Assembly: GCF_025311495.1 (NCBI RefSeq)
Contig: NZ_CP104398.1
Span: 1,674,001 to 1,738,000, forward strand
Length of the DNA stretch: 64,000 nt
Reading direction: 5' to 3'
DNA from: Limosilactobacillus oris
GTDB lineage: Bacteria; Bacillota; Bacilli; Lactobacillales; Lactobacillaceae
Positions within the stretch are counted from its first letter, which is position 1. Each line of letters begins with the position of its first letter. The notes below the pieces were generated by a model. That model saw only the letters and a program-made list of their open reading frames with translations, was not told the origin of the DNA and ran no database searches. Shown here one piece after another: positions 1 to 9,218 of this stretch. Both the position numbers and the translations under genes were made by a program.

Positions 1-90
1 CTCCTTTCATGATTTCACCTATACATTATACGAAAAACCACCGACGGGAACAAGTGTTTGTGCCGCTGACTTGCCTTTTTGCCGAGAAGC

Positions 91-1309
<1,219 letters not shown>

Positions 1310-1325
1310 TTTCAAATTAAAGTTG

Positions 1326-1357
1326 CCGGCTCCCGTTGTCCACGGGAGTCGGTTTTT
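1326..1357 (+). terminator. Rho-independent terminator of trpS
   Basis: A 10-bp GC-rich stem (1326-1335 with 1343-1352, one G-T pair), a 7-base loop and then five T form a standard intrinsic terminator 16 bases after the trpS stop. Confidence 0.85.
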
Positions 1358-1471
1358 AGGTCAAATAAAATTTCGTGATGCCGGGAACAATTAGTGTTTC
1401 ACGGAACGGAACATGGTAACATAAAGGGGATAGTTTTTTAGAATTAAATTGAAGTAGCGGAGGTGAAAATA

Positions 1472-2407
1472 GTGGAAAACCTCGCAATTGTTGACCTCGG
1501 CTCTAACTCGGCGCGCATGGCAATCACAGAAGTGGCTCCGGATGGCCGGTTTCGGGAAATTAAGCGGGTAAAGGAAAATACCCGGTTATCAGAGGGCATG
1601 GGCCGTGAGAAAATGCTCCAGGAGCCCGCAATGCAGCGGACAATCGAAGCCCTCAAACGCTTTAAGCAGCTCTACCAAAGTGTTCCCGGTGTCAAGGTCC
1701 GGGCAATTACTACGGCGGCGGTTCGCCAGGCCCGTAACCGTCAGGAGTTCCTTGAGCGGGTTGAACGGGAAGTTGGCATCCAGCTCCAGGTCCTGTCGGG
1801 TAAAAAAGAGGCCTATTACGATTACTTAGGGGTAGTGCGGACCCTGAAGCTAAACCACTGTTTGATTTTAGATGTTGGTGGCGCGAGTTGCGAACTGGTC
1901 CTGGTGCAACAGCGCCGGGCTCGGAACATGATTTCAATCCCGGTAGGGGCAGTCAACCTATCCGAACAGTTTCACTTAAATGGCTACGTACGGTCAGCGG
2001 ACCTTTTCCGGGCCCAGGTAGCAATGAGTGACCGGTTAAAGAAGATTCCCTGGCTGCGGTACGCGACTCGGTGCCCGATTGTTCTCTTGGGCGGGGCTAA
2101 CCGGACCCTGGCCCGGATGGCCTGGTCCTACCACCACCGTCACCATCGACGGTCGATTCACGGTTACCAGTTGAGTTCGCGCGCGGTTTACGCGACCTAC
2201 CGGGAATTGCTGAACCGTAACCTGGCCCAGCGCAAGAAGATGCCCGGCTTAGAACCGGAGCGGGCCGACATTATCGTTGGGGGGATGCTCCCGTTGATCA
2301 GCCTCCTCGAACGGAACAGTGATGGCCGGGTGATCTTCTCTGAGAGTGGTGTTCGGGAAGGGATCATTACCGAATATGTCAACCAAAGGAAGCAGCATCA
2401 TGAATGA
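1472..2407 (+). CDS. ppx: Ppx/GppA-family exopolyphosphatase
   Basis: Member of the ASKHA-fold Ppx/GppA phosphatases, which remove terminal phosphate from polyphosphate or pppGpp. The phosphate-binding loops are visible: DLGSNSARM near residues 7-15 and LDVGGASCEL near 132-141. At 311 residues it is the short two-domain form usual in lactobacilli, without the C-terminal HD-like extension of E. coli Ppx. The GTG at 1472 is chosen because GCGGAGG (1457-1463) lies 8 bases upstream; an in-frame GTG at 1463 overlaps that site. The stop overlaps the start of mvaA by 8 bases, so the two are translated from one message. No polyphosphate kinase gene is adjacent, so the substrate is uncertain. Confidence 0.88.
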   Translation: MENLAIVDLGSNSARMAITEVAPDGRFREIKRVKENTRLSEGMGREKMLQEPAMQRTIEALKRFKQLYQSVPGVKVRAITTAAVRQARNRQEFLERVEREVGIQLQVLSGKKEAYYDYLGVVRTLKLNHCLILDVGGASCELVLVQQRRARNMISIPVGAVNLSEQFHLNGYVRSADLFRAQVAMSDRLKKIPWLRYATRCPIVLLGGANRTLARMAWSYHHRHHRRSIHGYQLSSRAVYATYRELLNRNLAQRKKMPGLEPERADIIVGGMLPLISLLERNSDGRVIFSESGVREGIITEYVNQRKQHHE

Positions 2408-3653
2408 TTGGCAGCACGGCTTTTATAAATTGACCGCGGCCGAGCGGCGGGAGCGGTTAGCCCAAGCGCTCCGCCTGCCTTCGTCGGTCACGGCGCTTTT
2501 GACTACTAACGCCTCAGCGCTCGGCAACCAGCTGGTGGAAAACTACCTGACAGATTATCCGGTCCCAGAGGGATTAGCACTTAACCTCCTGGTGAATGGT
2601 CGCCATTACCAGGTACCAATGGCAATCGAGGAGCCCTCGGTAATCGCGGCGGCCAGCAATGGTGCCCAGCGTGTGGCCCGGAGTGGGGGCTTTACCGCTC
2701 CCCGACAACGGCGGCTGTTGGTCGGGCAGGTGGTCCTCCAGGCGCCGGTAAATGAACGGGCAACGCTCTTGGACTGGCTACACGCCCACCAGGACGAGCT
2801 GTTGGCGGTGGCTAACGCAGCCCACCCGTCGATGCAGCGGCGTGGTGGCGGAGCAAAGGAGCTTCGTTTGCGGACGCCGGGCGGTTTCATCAGCGTGGAT
2901 TTACTGGTTGATGTCTGCCAAGCAATGGGGGCTAACAGTGTTAATACGATGGCAGAAGCGGTCGGCCACTATTTGCGTCAGCAGGGCTTTAACGTGTTGA
3001 CGGCCATCTTGAGCAACTACGCCACGGAGAGCTTGCAAGCGGTCGACTGCCGGATTGATTTTGCCAACCTAGCGACCAAGACGATGGCGGGTCAGAAGGT
3101 GGCGGAACGAATCGCGGCCCTTAGTGACCTGGCCCAGGCCGACCCCTACCGTGCGGCAACCCATAATAAGGGCATTATGAACGGAATTGACGCGGTAATG
3201 CTTGCCAGCGGCAACGACTGGCGGGCTATCGAAGCGGGCGCCCATGCCTATGCTAGCCGTGACGGCCAGTACCATGGACTGAGTACCTGGCAGCTGGCTG
3301 AAGGTCAACTGGTGGGCCACCTGACGCTCCCGTTGCCGGTCGGCGTGGTAGGGGGCTCAATTGGCCTGAACCCGCTGACCAAGGCCAACTACCAGATCAG
3401 CGGTATTCAAACGGCCGAAGAACTAGCGGCGGTAACTGCCAGTGTTGGTTTGGCCCAGAACCTGGCTGCGCTCCGGGCGCTGGCAAGTTCTGGCATTCAG
3501 GCCGGGCACATGAAGTTACAGTACCGGTCCCTAGCCATCAGTGTCGGTGCTAGTTCCGCTGAAGTTCCCGTGCTAGTAAAAATGCTGACCCAGCGAAAGC
3601 ACGTGGATCAGTCACTTGCTAAACAATTATTAGACGAGATTAGAAAGGATTAA
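2400..3653 (+). CDS. mvaA: Hydroxymethylglutaryl-CoA reductase, class II
   Basis: Catalyses the HMG-CoA/mevalonate interconversion. In lactobacilli this feeds the mevalonate route to isopentenyl diphosphate, needed for undecaprenyl carriers. Family signatures seen are VPMAIEEPSVIAAASNGAQ in the N-terminal substrate domain, the NGIDAVMLASGNDWRAIEAGAHAYASR block and the GSIGLNP turn of the cofactor region. Length of 417 residues fits the class II enzyme. The ATG at 2400 follows AAAGGA and overlaps the ppx stop, so the upstream in-frame extension is discarded. Four bases separate it from the next gene, showing an operon of ppx, mvaA, an IpaB/EvcA-like gene and sir2. Confidence 0.95.
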   Translation: MNDWQHGFYKLTAAERRERLAQALRLPSSVTALLTTNASALGNQLVENYLTDYPVPEGLALNLLVNGRHYQVPMAIEEPSVIAAASNGAQRVARSGGFTAPRQRRLLVGQVVLQAPVNERATLLDWLHAHQDELLAVANAAHPSMQRRGGGAKELRLRTPGGFISVDLLVDVCQAMGANSVNTMAEAVGHYLRQQGFNVLTAILSNYATESLQAVDCRIDFANLATKTMAGQKVAERIAALSDLAQADPYRAATHNKGIMNGIDAVMLASGNDWRAIEAGAHAYASRDGQYHGLSTWQLAEGQLVGHLTLPLPVGVVGGSIGLNPLTKANYQISGIQTAEELAAVTASVGLAQNLAALRALASSGIQAGHMKLQYRSLAISVGASSAEVPVLVKMLTQRKHVDQSLAKQLLDEIRKD

Positions 3654-3657
3654 TGGC

Positions 3658-4617
3658 ATGAGCGAAGAAATCAAGTTAAACGCGGCCAACCAGGAGCTAC
3701 TAAAGCAGGTTAACGACCTTTATCCTGAAGGCAGCGTGTTTGTTCAGTTTCATGGTGAAAAGTCCGGCTACGTTCGGCACGACCAGGCAACCCAAAAGAC
3801 TTTGCCCGGCGGCTTGTTTATTATCGTCACCGATCTGACAGAACCAAACTACACGGCTTCCCATGAGCTGCTCCACCTCCTGATGCTGCTGCGGGGCTTC
3901 CCACAGATTTTCTTCCAGCTTTCGTTGGGGGATCAGCAGTTGGATGAGCAGATGATGATTATGTCGACTGACCTCTATAACGTTGCTATTCACCGGGTGG
4001 TAGTGGCTGAGCAGCGGAAGCACGGCCTGATCAATGACCAGGTGGAGGCAGAATACCTCAGGGGGATTGAGCACACGCTGACGCCCGAGGGCGGTGCGGA
4101 CGACGAGGAAAAGACTCTTCGCTTACTGACCCTCCTGGATGCGTTAGTCTTTTATGGCGACCACTTCTCTCAATACGAGGCGGCACTGCAAGAGAAGTAC
4201 CCCACGGCCCTGGCGGCGGCCCAGAAAATTTATCGGGAAATTGCGGCCAAGCCGATTCAATCGCCGTTTGACATGCGCCGGTCAATCGTGAAAATCTATT
4301 CCCTCTTTGACCAGCAGATGCAGGACTGGGGACTGCCGGCCCTCCATAACAACGAGTACACGACCCTGTCACCAGTTCTGAGCGACCGGCAGTTGCGGTT
4401 GAGCCTGCGCCAGGTCTTTGAAATCTACCACTCCGACATGAAGGAACGGGGAACCAGCAAGCGGGCTTACGTTGGCATTCGGCGGAGTGATGGGCAGAAC
4501 TCCTTCACGATGCCGGCGCCCAACCCGGAATCACCGGAAGAATTCAAACGCATTTATGCCCAGCCAGTCAAGAAGTTTTTGGAAGAGCACAGTATTCCGT
4601 ACATCGTAAGGAAGTGA
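3658..4617 (+). CDS. IpaB/EvcA-family protein of unknown function with a HELLH motif
   Basis: Resembles the lactobacillar proteins annotated 'IpaB/EvcA family', whose function is not known. The 319-residue protein has no signal peptide or membrane segment that I can see. Residues 69-73 read HELLH, preceded by an aliphatic strand (FIIVTDL) and followed by a leucine-rich helix, which is the layout of a zincin (HExxH) active-site helix. A third ligand is not certain; acidic residues follow within about 30 positions (DEQMMIMSTD). The C-terminal half is mixed helical and ends in a conserved-looking RAYVGIRRSDG segment. It is co-transcribed between mvaA and sir2. A metallopeptidase role is only inferred. 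Confidence 0.6.
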   Translation: MSEEIKLNAANQELLKQVNDLYPEGSVFVQFHGEKSGYVRHDQATQKTLPGGLFIIVTDLTEPNYTASHELLHLLMLLRGFPQIFFQLSLGDQQLDEQMMIMSTDLYNVAIHRVVVAEQRKHGLINDQVEAEYLRGIEHTLTPEGGADDEEKTLRLLTLLDALVFYGDHFSQYEAALQEKYPTALAAAQKIYREIAAKPIQSPFDMRRSIVKIYSLFDQQMQDWGLPALHNNEYTTLSPVLSDRQLRLSLRQVFEIYHSDMKERGTSKRAYVGIRRSDGQNSFTMPAPNPESPEEFKRIYAQPVKKFLEEHSIPYIVRK

Positions 4618-4621
4618 TTTG

Positions 4622-5323
4622 ATGGAAACGACGATTCAAACGGCCTTTGATGATGCCAAACACATTGTCTTCCTAACCGGAGCTGGGGTGTCGACTGCCT
4701 CAGGAATTCCGGACTTTCGTTCAGCGAACGGCCTATACACCCAAAACCGGAACGCGGAGTATTACCTCAGCCACCGCTACTTTGCCAGTGATCCGGACGG
4801 CTTCTATGAATTTTGCAAAAAGAATTTGTACTTTCCGGATGCCAAACCCAACGTTATTCACGAAAAGCAGGCGGCACTGACCCAGCAGGATCGGGCAACA
4901 GTAATTACCCAGAATATTGACAACCTCTACGAAGAGACGGGGACCAAGCACTTGATTGACTTTCATGGTAATCTTTACCACGTTTACTGTGAGAAGTGCG
5001 GGGAGACCGTTCCGGTAGCAGACTACCTCAAGAGCCGGATTCACGCTAAGGATGGCGGTCCCTTGCGTCCTGACATTGTCCTCTACGACGAGGGGATCAA
5101 GCAGCAAAACATCATTAACGCGGTCAAGGCCATGCAAGCGGCAGACCTGGTGGTAATTGTCGGCACCTCGATGAAGGTTTACCCTTTTGCCGGCCTGCTC
5201 GAATACCGGAATCCAAACGCAAAGGTGGTCGCAATTAACCGTCAAGAGCTACACTTCTCTTTTGACTTTGAGATGGTGCAGGAGGACGCGACGAAGTTCT
5301 TTGCGGAATTAAAAGTTAAATAG
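4622..5323 (+). CDS. Sir2-family NAD-dependent protein deacylase
   Basis: Sirtuin core is clear: the NAD-binding GAGVSTASGIPDFR at residues 20-33, QNIDNLY near 97, the catalytic HGN, and GTSMKVYPFAGL with INRQ at the C-terminal Rossmann part. Such enzymes remove acyl groups from lysine using NAD+; some act in ADP-ribosylation. Of the two Cys pairs that bind zinc, only the first (C123, C126) is present; the second pair is replaced by residues lacking cysteine. The ATG at 4622 follows AAGGAAG by 7 bases and is preferred over the TTG at 4619. It is the last gene of the ppx-mvaA operon. Substrates are unknown. Confidence 0.88.
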   Translation: METTIQTAFDDAKHIVFLTGAGVSTASGIPDFRSANGLYTQNRNAEYYLSHRYFASDPDGFYEFCKKNLYFPDAKPNVIHEKQAALTQQDRATVITQNIDNLYEETGTKHLIDFHGNLYHVYCEKCGETVPVADYLKSRIHAKDGGPLRPDIVLYDEGIKQQNIINAVKAMQAADLVVIVGTSMKVYPFAGLLEYRNPNAKVVAINRQELHFSFDFEMVQEDATKFFAELKVK

Positions 5324-5342
5324 AAGCGATTACTTTCGCTAA

Positions 5343-5508
5343 AAATAAAGGGGCTGTGACATAAGCCCAATTACTTTAATAAAAAGCGAACAGCGCAGTA
5401 CACAAAGGGGCTTCAGTGCTCGGCAAAGCCGAACTCTGAAGCCCTCTTTGTGCTTGCGGGGGCGTGAAGACGAAGTCATAAATGACTTCTGTCACGCTCC
5501 CTTTATTT
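5343..5508. repeat. 166-bp non-coding element with 19-bp inverted ends and nested hairpins
   Basis: The ends at 5343-5361 and 5490-5508 are inverted copies matching at about 17 of 19 positions. Inside lie a long palindrome, 5401-5452, whose core is shared with three other sites in the window, and a second stem, 5458-5467 with 5492-5501 plus 5472-5479 with 5482-5489. No ORF fits. It fills the gap between sir2 and the aldo/keto reductase gene and ends in a T-rich stretch, so it may also terminate sir2 transcription. Its compact, inverted-ended form is MITE- or REP-like; mobility is inferred only. Confidence 0.6.
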
Positions 5509-5554
5509 TTTATTAAATTAATCCTTGCTGCTTCTCAGCGTGGTCAGTTCACGC

Positions 5555-5586
5555 TATAATTACACCATGAAATGAAAACGTTTTCT
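5555..5586 (+). promoter_or_regulatory. Promoter -10 and cre-like box before the aldo/keto reductase gene
   Basis: TATAAT at 5555-5560 is followed by TGAAAACGTTTTCT at 5573-5586, one base short of a perfect cre palindrome (the site bound by CcpA with HPr-Ser-P). The position just downstream of the -10 box suggests repression when preferred sugars are available. The -35 hexamer is weak (TTCTCA at 5532). Confidence 0.6.
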
Positions 5587-5604
5587 AGTTAAGGAGGTAC
5601 TAAT

Positions 5605-6588
5605 ATGGTAAAGGCAGTACAATTCGGCAAGTCGGCCGTGGTGGCGAACCCGCTTGGCTTAGGAACGAATGCGGTCGGGGGCTACAACCTTTTCCCTGGC
5701 CTGGATGATGGGGCGGGGCGCAAGCTCGTTGACGCCGCTATCGCTAACGGAATCAACCTCTTGGACACGGCCTATGTCTACGGCCTGGGGCACTCGGAAC
5801 AGCTCGTGGGACAGGTAGTCAAGGACCACCGGCGGGAAGAGCTGGTGATTGCAACGAAGGGGGCCCATGACTTTTCGACCGGACGGGAAGTTATCCGCAA
5901 CGACCCTGACTTCATAACCCAGCAGGTCGACCAGAGCTTGAAACGCCTTGGGGTGGACTATATTGACATTTACTATCTCCATTTCCCTGACCATGATACG
6001 CCGAAGGCTGAAGCGGTTGGTGCCTTGCAACGTCTGCGTGAAGCCGGCAAGATTCGTGCGATCGGGATCTCGAACTTTAACCTGGACCAAATCAAGGAGG
6101 CCAATGCGGATGGCTACGTGGACGTAGTAGAAGATGAATTCAGTCTGCTCCACCAGGATCATTTGACGGAGGGAATGCTGGACTACCTTCGGGACCACCA
6201 GATTAGCTTTGTTCCTTACTTCCCGTTAGCTTCAGGACTATTAACCGGGAAGTATGTTCAGGACGTCAGTTTCCCGGCGGACGATATCCGGAGTCAGATT
6301 GCCGACTTCAAGCAGCCCCGCTATGGTAAAATTCTTGCGGCAGTTGACCAGGTCCGGCCGATTGCTGACCGGCACGGAGCAACGGTTGCCCAGACGATTT
6401 TGGCTTGGTACCTGCAGAATCAGCTGATTACTGCCGTTATCCCGGGCGCCAAGCGGGCTGACCAGGTAATCAGCAATGCCCAGGCAATGAACATTCAGCT
6501 AACAGCCGAAGAGTATCAGACGATTGAGACGGCCTTTGCGGATTTTAAGGCCAACAAGAGTGGTAAGTCGTTAAAGGACCCTGATTAG
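5605..6588 (+). CDS. Aldo/keto reductase
   Basis: NAD(P)H-dependent oxidoreductase of the AKR superfamily, a TIM-barrel that reduces aldehydes and ketones. Visible features are the N-terminal LGLGTNAVGGY strand, the catalytic Asp and Tyr in NLLDTAYVYGLGHSE, Lys in IATKGAH, His in YYLHFPD, and the C-terminal cofactor segment AVIPGAKRADQV. Length 327 is typical. AAGGAGG lies 7 bases before the ATG. It has its own promoter with a cre-like box and shares a bidirectional terminator with the convergent feo operon. The natural substrate cannot be told from sequence. Confidence 0.92.
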   Translation: MVKAVQFGKSAVVANPLGLGTNAVGGYNLFPGLDDGAGRKLVDAAIANGINLLDTAYVYGLGHSEQLVGQVVKDHRREELVIATKGAHDFSTGREVIRNDPDFITQQVDQSLKRLGVDYIDIYYLHFPDHDTPKAEAVGALQRLREAGKIRAIGISNFNLDQIKEANADGYVDVVEDEFSLLHQDHLTEGMLDYLRDHQISFVPYFPLASGLLTGKYVQDVSFPADDIRSQIADFKQPRYGKILAAVDQVRPIADRHGATVAQTILAWYLQNQLITAVIPGAKRADQVISNAQAMNIQLTAEEYQTIETAFADFKANKSGKSLKDPD

Positions 6589-6596
6589 GATAACGT

Positions 6597-6639
6597 AAAA
6601 AGACACCGGATAAATCTGCGGATTTATCCGGTGTCTTTG
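6597..6639. terminator. Bidirectional terminator between the aldo/keto reductase and feo genes
   Basis: A 15-bp perfect stem (6601-6615 with 6622-6636) has A residues before it and T residues after it, so it can stop transcripts from both directions. The convergent genes on each side support this. Confidence 0.88.
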
Positions 6640-6813
6640 CTAATGCTGCAATAAATGGCGGTCATGTTGGTCTTTGAGCTTCTTGACCGCGCAGTCGTAG
6701 TCACAGGCAGCGCACTTGCCGCCGACCTTCACTTTGCGAAAAGTCCGGATGATGATAACGACGGCCCAGCTGATAATTGCGAGGATGATTAATAGGTTTA
6801 ATAATAATTGCAT
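6640..6813 (-). CDS. FeoB-associated Cys-rich membrane protein
   Basis: A 57-residue protein with one N-terminal membrane helix (LLNLLIILAIISWAVVIII) followed by a basic stretch and a Cys cluster, CAACDYDC. This is the pattern of the small FeoB-associated Cys-rich proteins found after feoB in Firmicutes; their exact role in ferrous iron uptake is unsettled. The start at 6813 is set by AGGAGG nine bases upstream; an in-frame ATG further up overlaps the end of feoB. The ribosome-binding site itself lies at the feoB stop, so translation may be coupled to the end of feoB. Confidence 0.85.
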   Translation of the reverse strand: MQLLLNLLIILAIISWAVVIIIRTFRKVKVGGKCAACDYDCAVKKLKDQHDRHLLQH

Positions 6814-6826
6814 TGAGGCAAGCCTC

Positions 6827-8815
6827 CTAAAAGATGAGTAAGCCAATTTGGAAAATTAGAAACGATGTGCAGTAGGCGATTGCTAACCCTGAAACAACGG
6901 CGAAAAGGACCCACTTGAACGAACCCGTTTCTTCTTTAATCGTTGCCAATGTCGCAAAACATGGGATATAGAGAAGGATAAAGGCCAGGAGGGAGTACGC
7001 CGCGACCGGGGTCATGAACTGTCCCAGCACCGCGATGAGGACGGCCTTGCTGCTGGTGTGGAACATAACCATCATGCTGGACGTAATGACCTCCTTTGCA
7101 AGGACCCCGGTAAAGAGGGCGCTAATTGCCTGCCACTGGACGATTCCCAGTGGACGGAAGAATGGAACAAGGCCGTGACCGAGCGCCGCCGCAAAGCTCC
7201 GGGTAGAATCCGTGACGAAACCGGTCGGGCCGAAGCTGGACAGCAGCCAGATGAGAACCGTGCCGGCGAAGATAATGGTCCCGGCTTTCTTGATAAAGCC
7301 CTTGCCCTTGTCCCAGGTTCCGTGCCAGATCACGTCGAAGCGGGGCAGGTGGTATTCGGGCAGCTCGATGATAAACACCGACCGCTCCTTAACGCGGAAC
7401 AGCAGCTGGTACAATTTCGCGACCAGGAGGGCCACCACGATCCCCAAGAAGTAAATGGACAGGGCAACCAGGGCCTGGTGGTGCGGGAAGAAGGCCGCCA
7501 CCACCAGGCCGTAAATCGGCAACCGGGCCGAGCAGCTCATGAATGGCATGATTAGCGTTGTCACCAGCCGCTCCTTTGGCTGTTCAATCGTCCGGGCCGC
7601 CATAATGCCGGTCACGTTACAACCGAAGCCGATAATCAGCGGGATGAAGGACTTGCCGTTTAGCCCGATCATCTGCATCAAGCGGTCGGTTACCAAGGCT
7701 GCCCGGGCCATATACCCTGAGTCTTCCAGCAGCGAGATACAGGCGAAGAGGGTGAAAATTTGGGGAATAAAGGCGAGGACCCCGCCGACTCCGGCGATCA
7801 GCCCGTTCACAATCAGCGAACGCAGGGGCGCCATGGCGCCCAATTGGAGCAGCCAGTGGTCGACGGTGTTGGAAACCGGGACGGACAGGAACCAGTCGAG
7901 GGCGTCTGATAAGGGGGTCCCCACCCACTCGAACGAGAGTTTAAACATTAGGTAGAAAATTCCTGCAAAGATTGGGAGCCCCAGAACCGGGTTGGTAACA
8001 ACCTGATCGATTTTCGCGGTTAACTGACCACTGTCCGTTTTGGCGGCCTGCTGCTGGGCGTCGTGGAGCAGACTTTCGATAAAGGCTAACCGGGTGTTGT
8101 AGATCTGGTCGGCAAACTTTTGGGCATCATAGTACTTTGCCTGACTGGTCAGCGGGGTCAACTGGTGGTTGCTTGCATACTCCTGAATGGCCTTGTTCTG
8201 GTCGATAAATTGGATTGCTAGCCAGCGGGCCACGGTGGCGGGGTAGTCGAAGTCGGCTTCAAGGGCTTCTGCCGCTTGCCGAATGGCCTACTGAAGCATC
8301 GGCGGGTAATCCAGTCGGAGCTTGGGTGCAGGCACTTCCTGGTAGTCAGTGATTTGCTGGTGCAGCTCCTTGATCCCCTGGTGGCCGCGGGCGTTAGTCG
8401 TGAGAACTTTGCAGCCGAGCCGCTGACTAATTAGAGCAAGGTCGTAGGACTGGCCGCTGCGGCGGAGATCATCGATCATGTTAAGAATTAAAACGAGCGG
8501 CAGTCCCCGTTCTAGGACCTCGATGGTGAGGAGGAGGTTGCGTTTGAGCTGGCTCGCGTTGGTGATGTTTAAAATCAAGTCTGGGCGGTTGGTTAGCAGG
8601 TACTTGGCAACGACCGCCTCATCCTTGGTTAAGGGGTTGAGGGAATAGGCCCCGGGAAGGTCAACCACCTCGATGTTCGAGTGCTTGAGTGTTCCCACCT
8701 TTTTATCGACGGTTACCCCGGTCCAGTTACCCACAACGGCGTACTTATCGGTAAGGGAATTAAAGAGGGTCGTTTTACCAGTATTCGGGTTGCCAATCAG
8801 GGCAATGCTTGTCAT
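6827..8815 (-). pseudogene. feoB: Ferrous iron transporter FeoB, interrupted by an in-frame amber codon
   Basis: FeoB is the GTPase-coupled inner-membrane Fe2+ transporter. The N-terminal G domain is intact (GNPNTGKTT near residue 8, DLPGAYSL switch region, and NMIDD). Codon 176 is TAG, at 8288-8290. The same frame continues without a shift for another 487 codons, covering the linker and the whole membrane part, including GFGCNVTGIMAAR and SCSARLPIYGL. A single base change in a CAG or CAA codon would explain it. The only start just after the stop is a GTG at 8233 with no ribosome-binding site. Likely a recent pseudogene, unless the amber codon is suppressed or is a sequence error. The start overlaps the feoA stop (TAATG). 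Confidence 0.85.
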
Positions 8816-9024
8816 TACGCCTCAACCTCCGTTAGGGCGGCAAAATCACGATAACGAATCCCGATTCGCTGGTGGTTATTCTCAATGATGACCGGACCAT
8901 GGAAGGGGTACCGCTGGATAACTTTGATAGAGCAGCCCTCACACAGGCCCATATTATGAAGGCGACTCGCAGTTGGCCGGCTCAAACAACTAAATGATTG
9001 CAATACATATTGGTGATTGATCAT
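8815..9024 (-). CDS. feoA: Ferrous iron transport protein FeoA
   Basis: A 69-residue SH3-like FeoA protein, thought to modulate FeoB. Seen: the helix containing RLHNMGLCEGCSIKVI, then short beta strands ending in IGIRYRDFAAL, the normal FeoA plan. GAGGAAG stands before the ATG at 9024. The stop shares bases with the feoB start, so translation is coupled. It is first in the leftward feo operon, and a TATAAT (minus strand, 9085-9090) lies upstream with a weak -35. The operon diverges from suf, linking iron uptake to Fe-S assembly. Confidence 0.93.
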   Translation of the reverse strand: MINHQYVLQSFSCLSRPTASRLHNMGLCEGCSIKVIQRYPFHGPVIIENNHQRIGIRYRDFAALTEVEA

Positions 9025-9128
9025 ATTACTTCCTCACAATCCATTATTCCAATACTATATAAAAAAGCCAATTATTACATCTCCATTATACTACCGTGTA
9101 AGCGGTTGAAAAATAATCGAATGTTAAG

Positions 9129-9157
9129 TTTTAATCTAAAAATATTCGGTTTATAAT
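9129..9157 (+). promoter_or_regulatory. Possible promoter of the suf operon
   Basis: TATAAT at 9152-9157 lies in a very AT-rich gap, about 60 bases before sufC; the matching -35 position (9129-9134, TTTTAA-like) is poor. No clear operator palindrome was recognised. Confidence 0.4.
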
Positions 9158-9218
9158 AGAATTGTATTATTTTTAAACTGATATTTTTGGAATATTGAAT
9201 TAAGGGGATGCTTTACAG

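Noticed and set aside
7058-7955. Plus-strand frames inside feoB
   Set aside because: Low-complexity translations opposite clear FeoB membrane segments.
8233-8290. Translation restart or programmed readthrough to rescue FeoB
   Set aside because: No ribosome-binding site before the GTG at 8233 and no recoding structure recognised near the TAG; kept as a possibility only.
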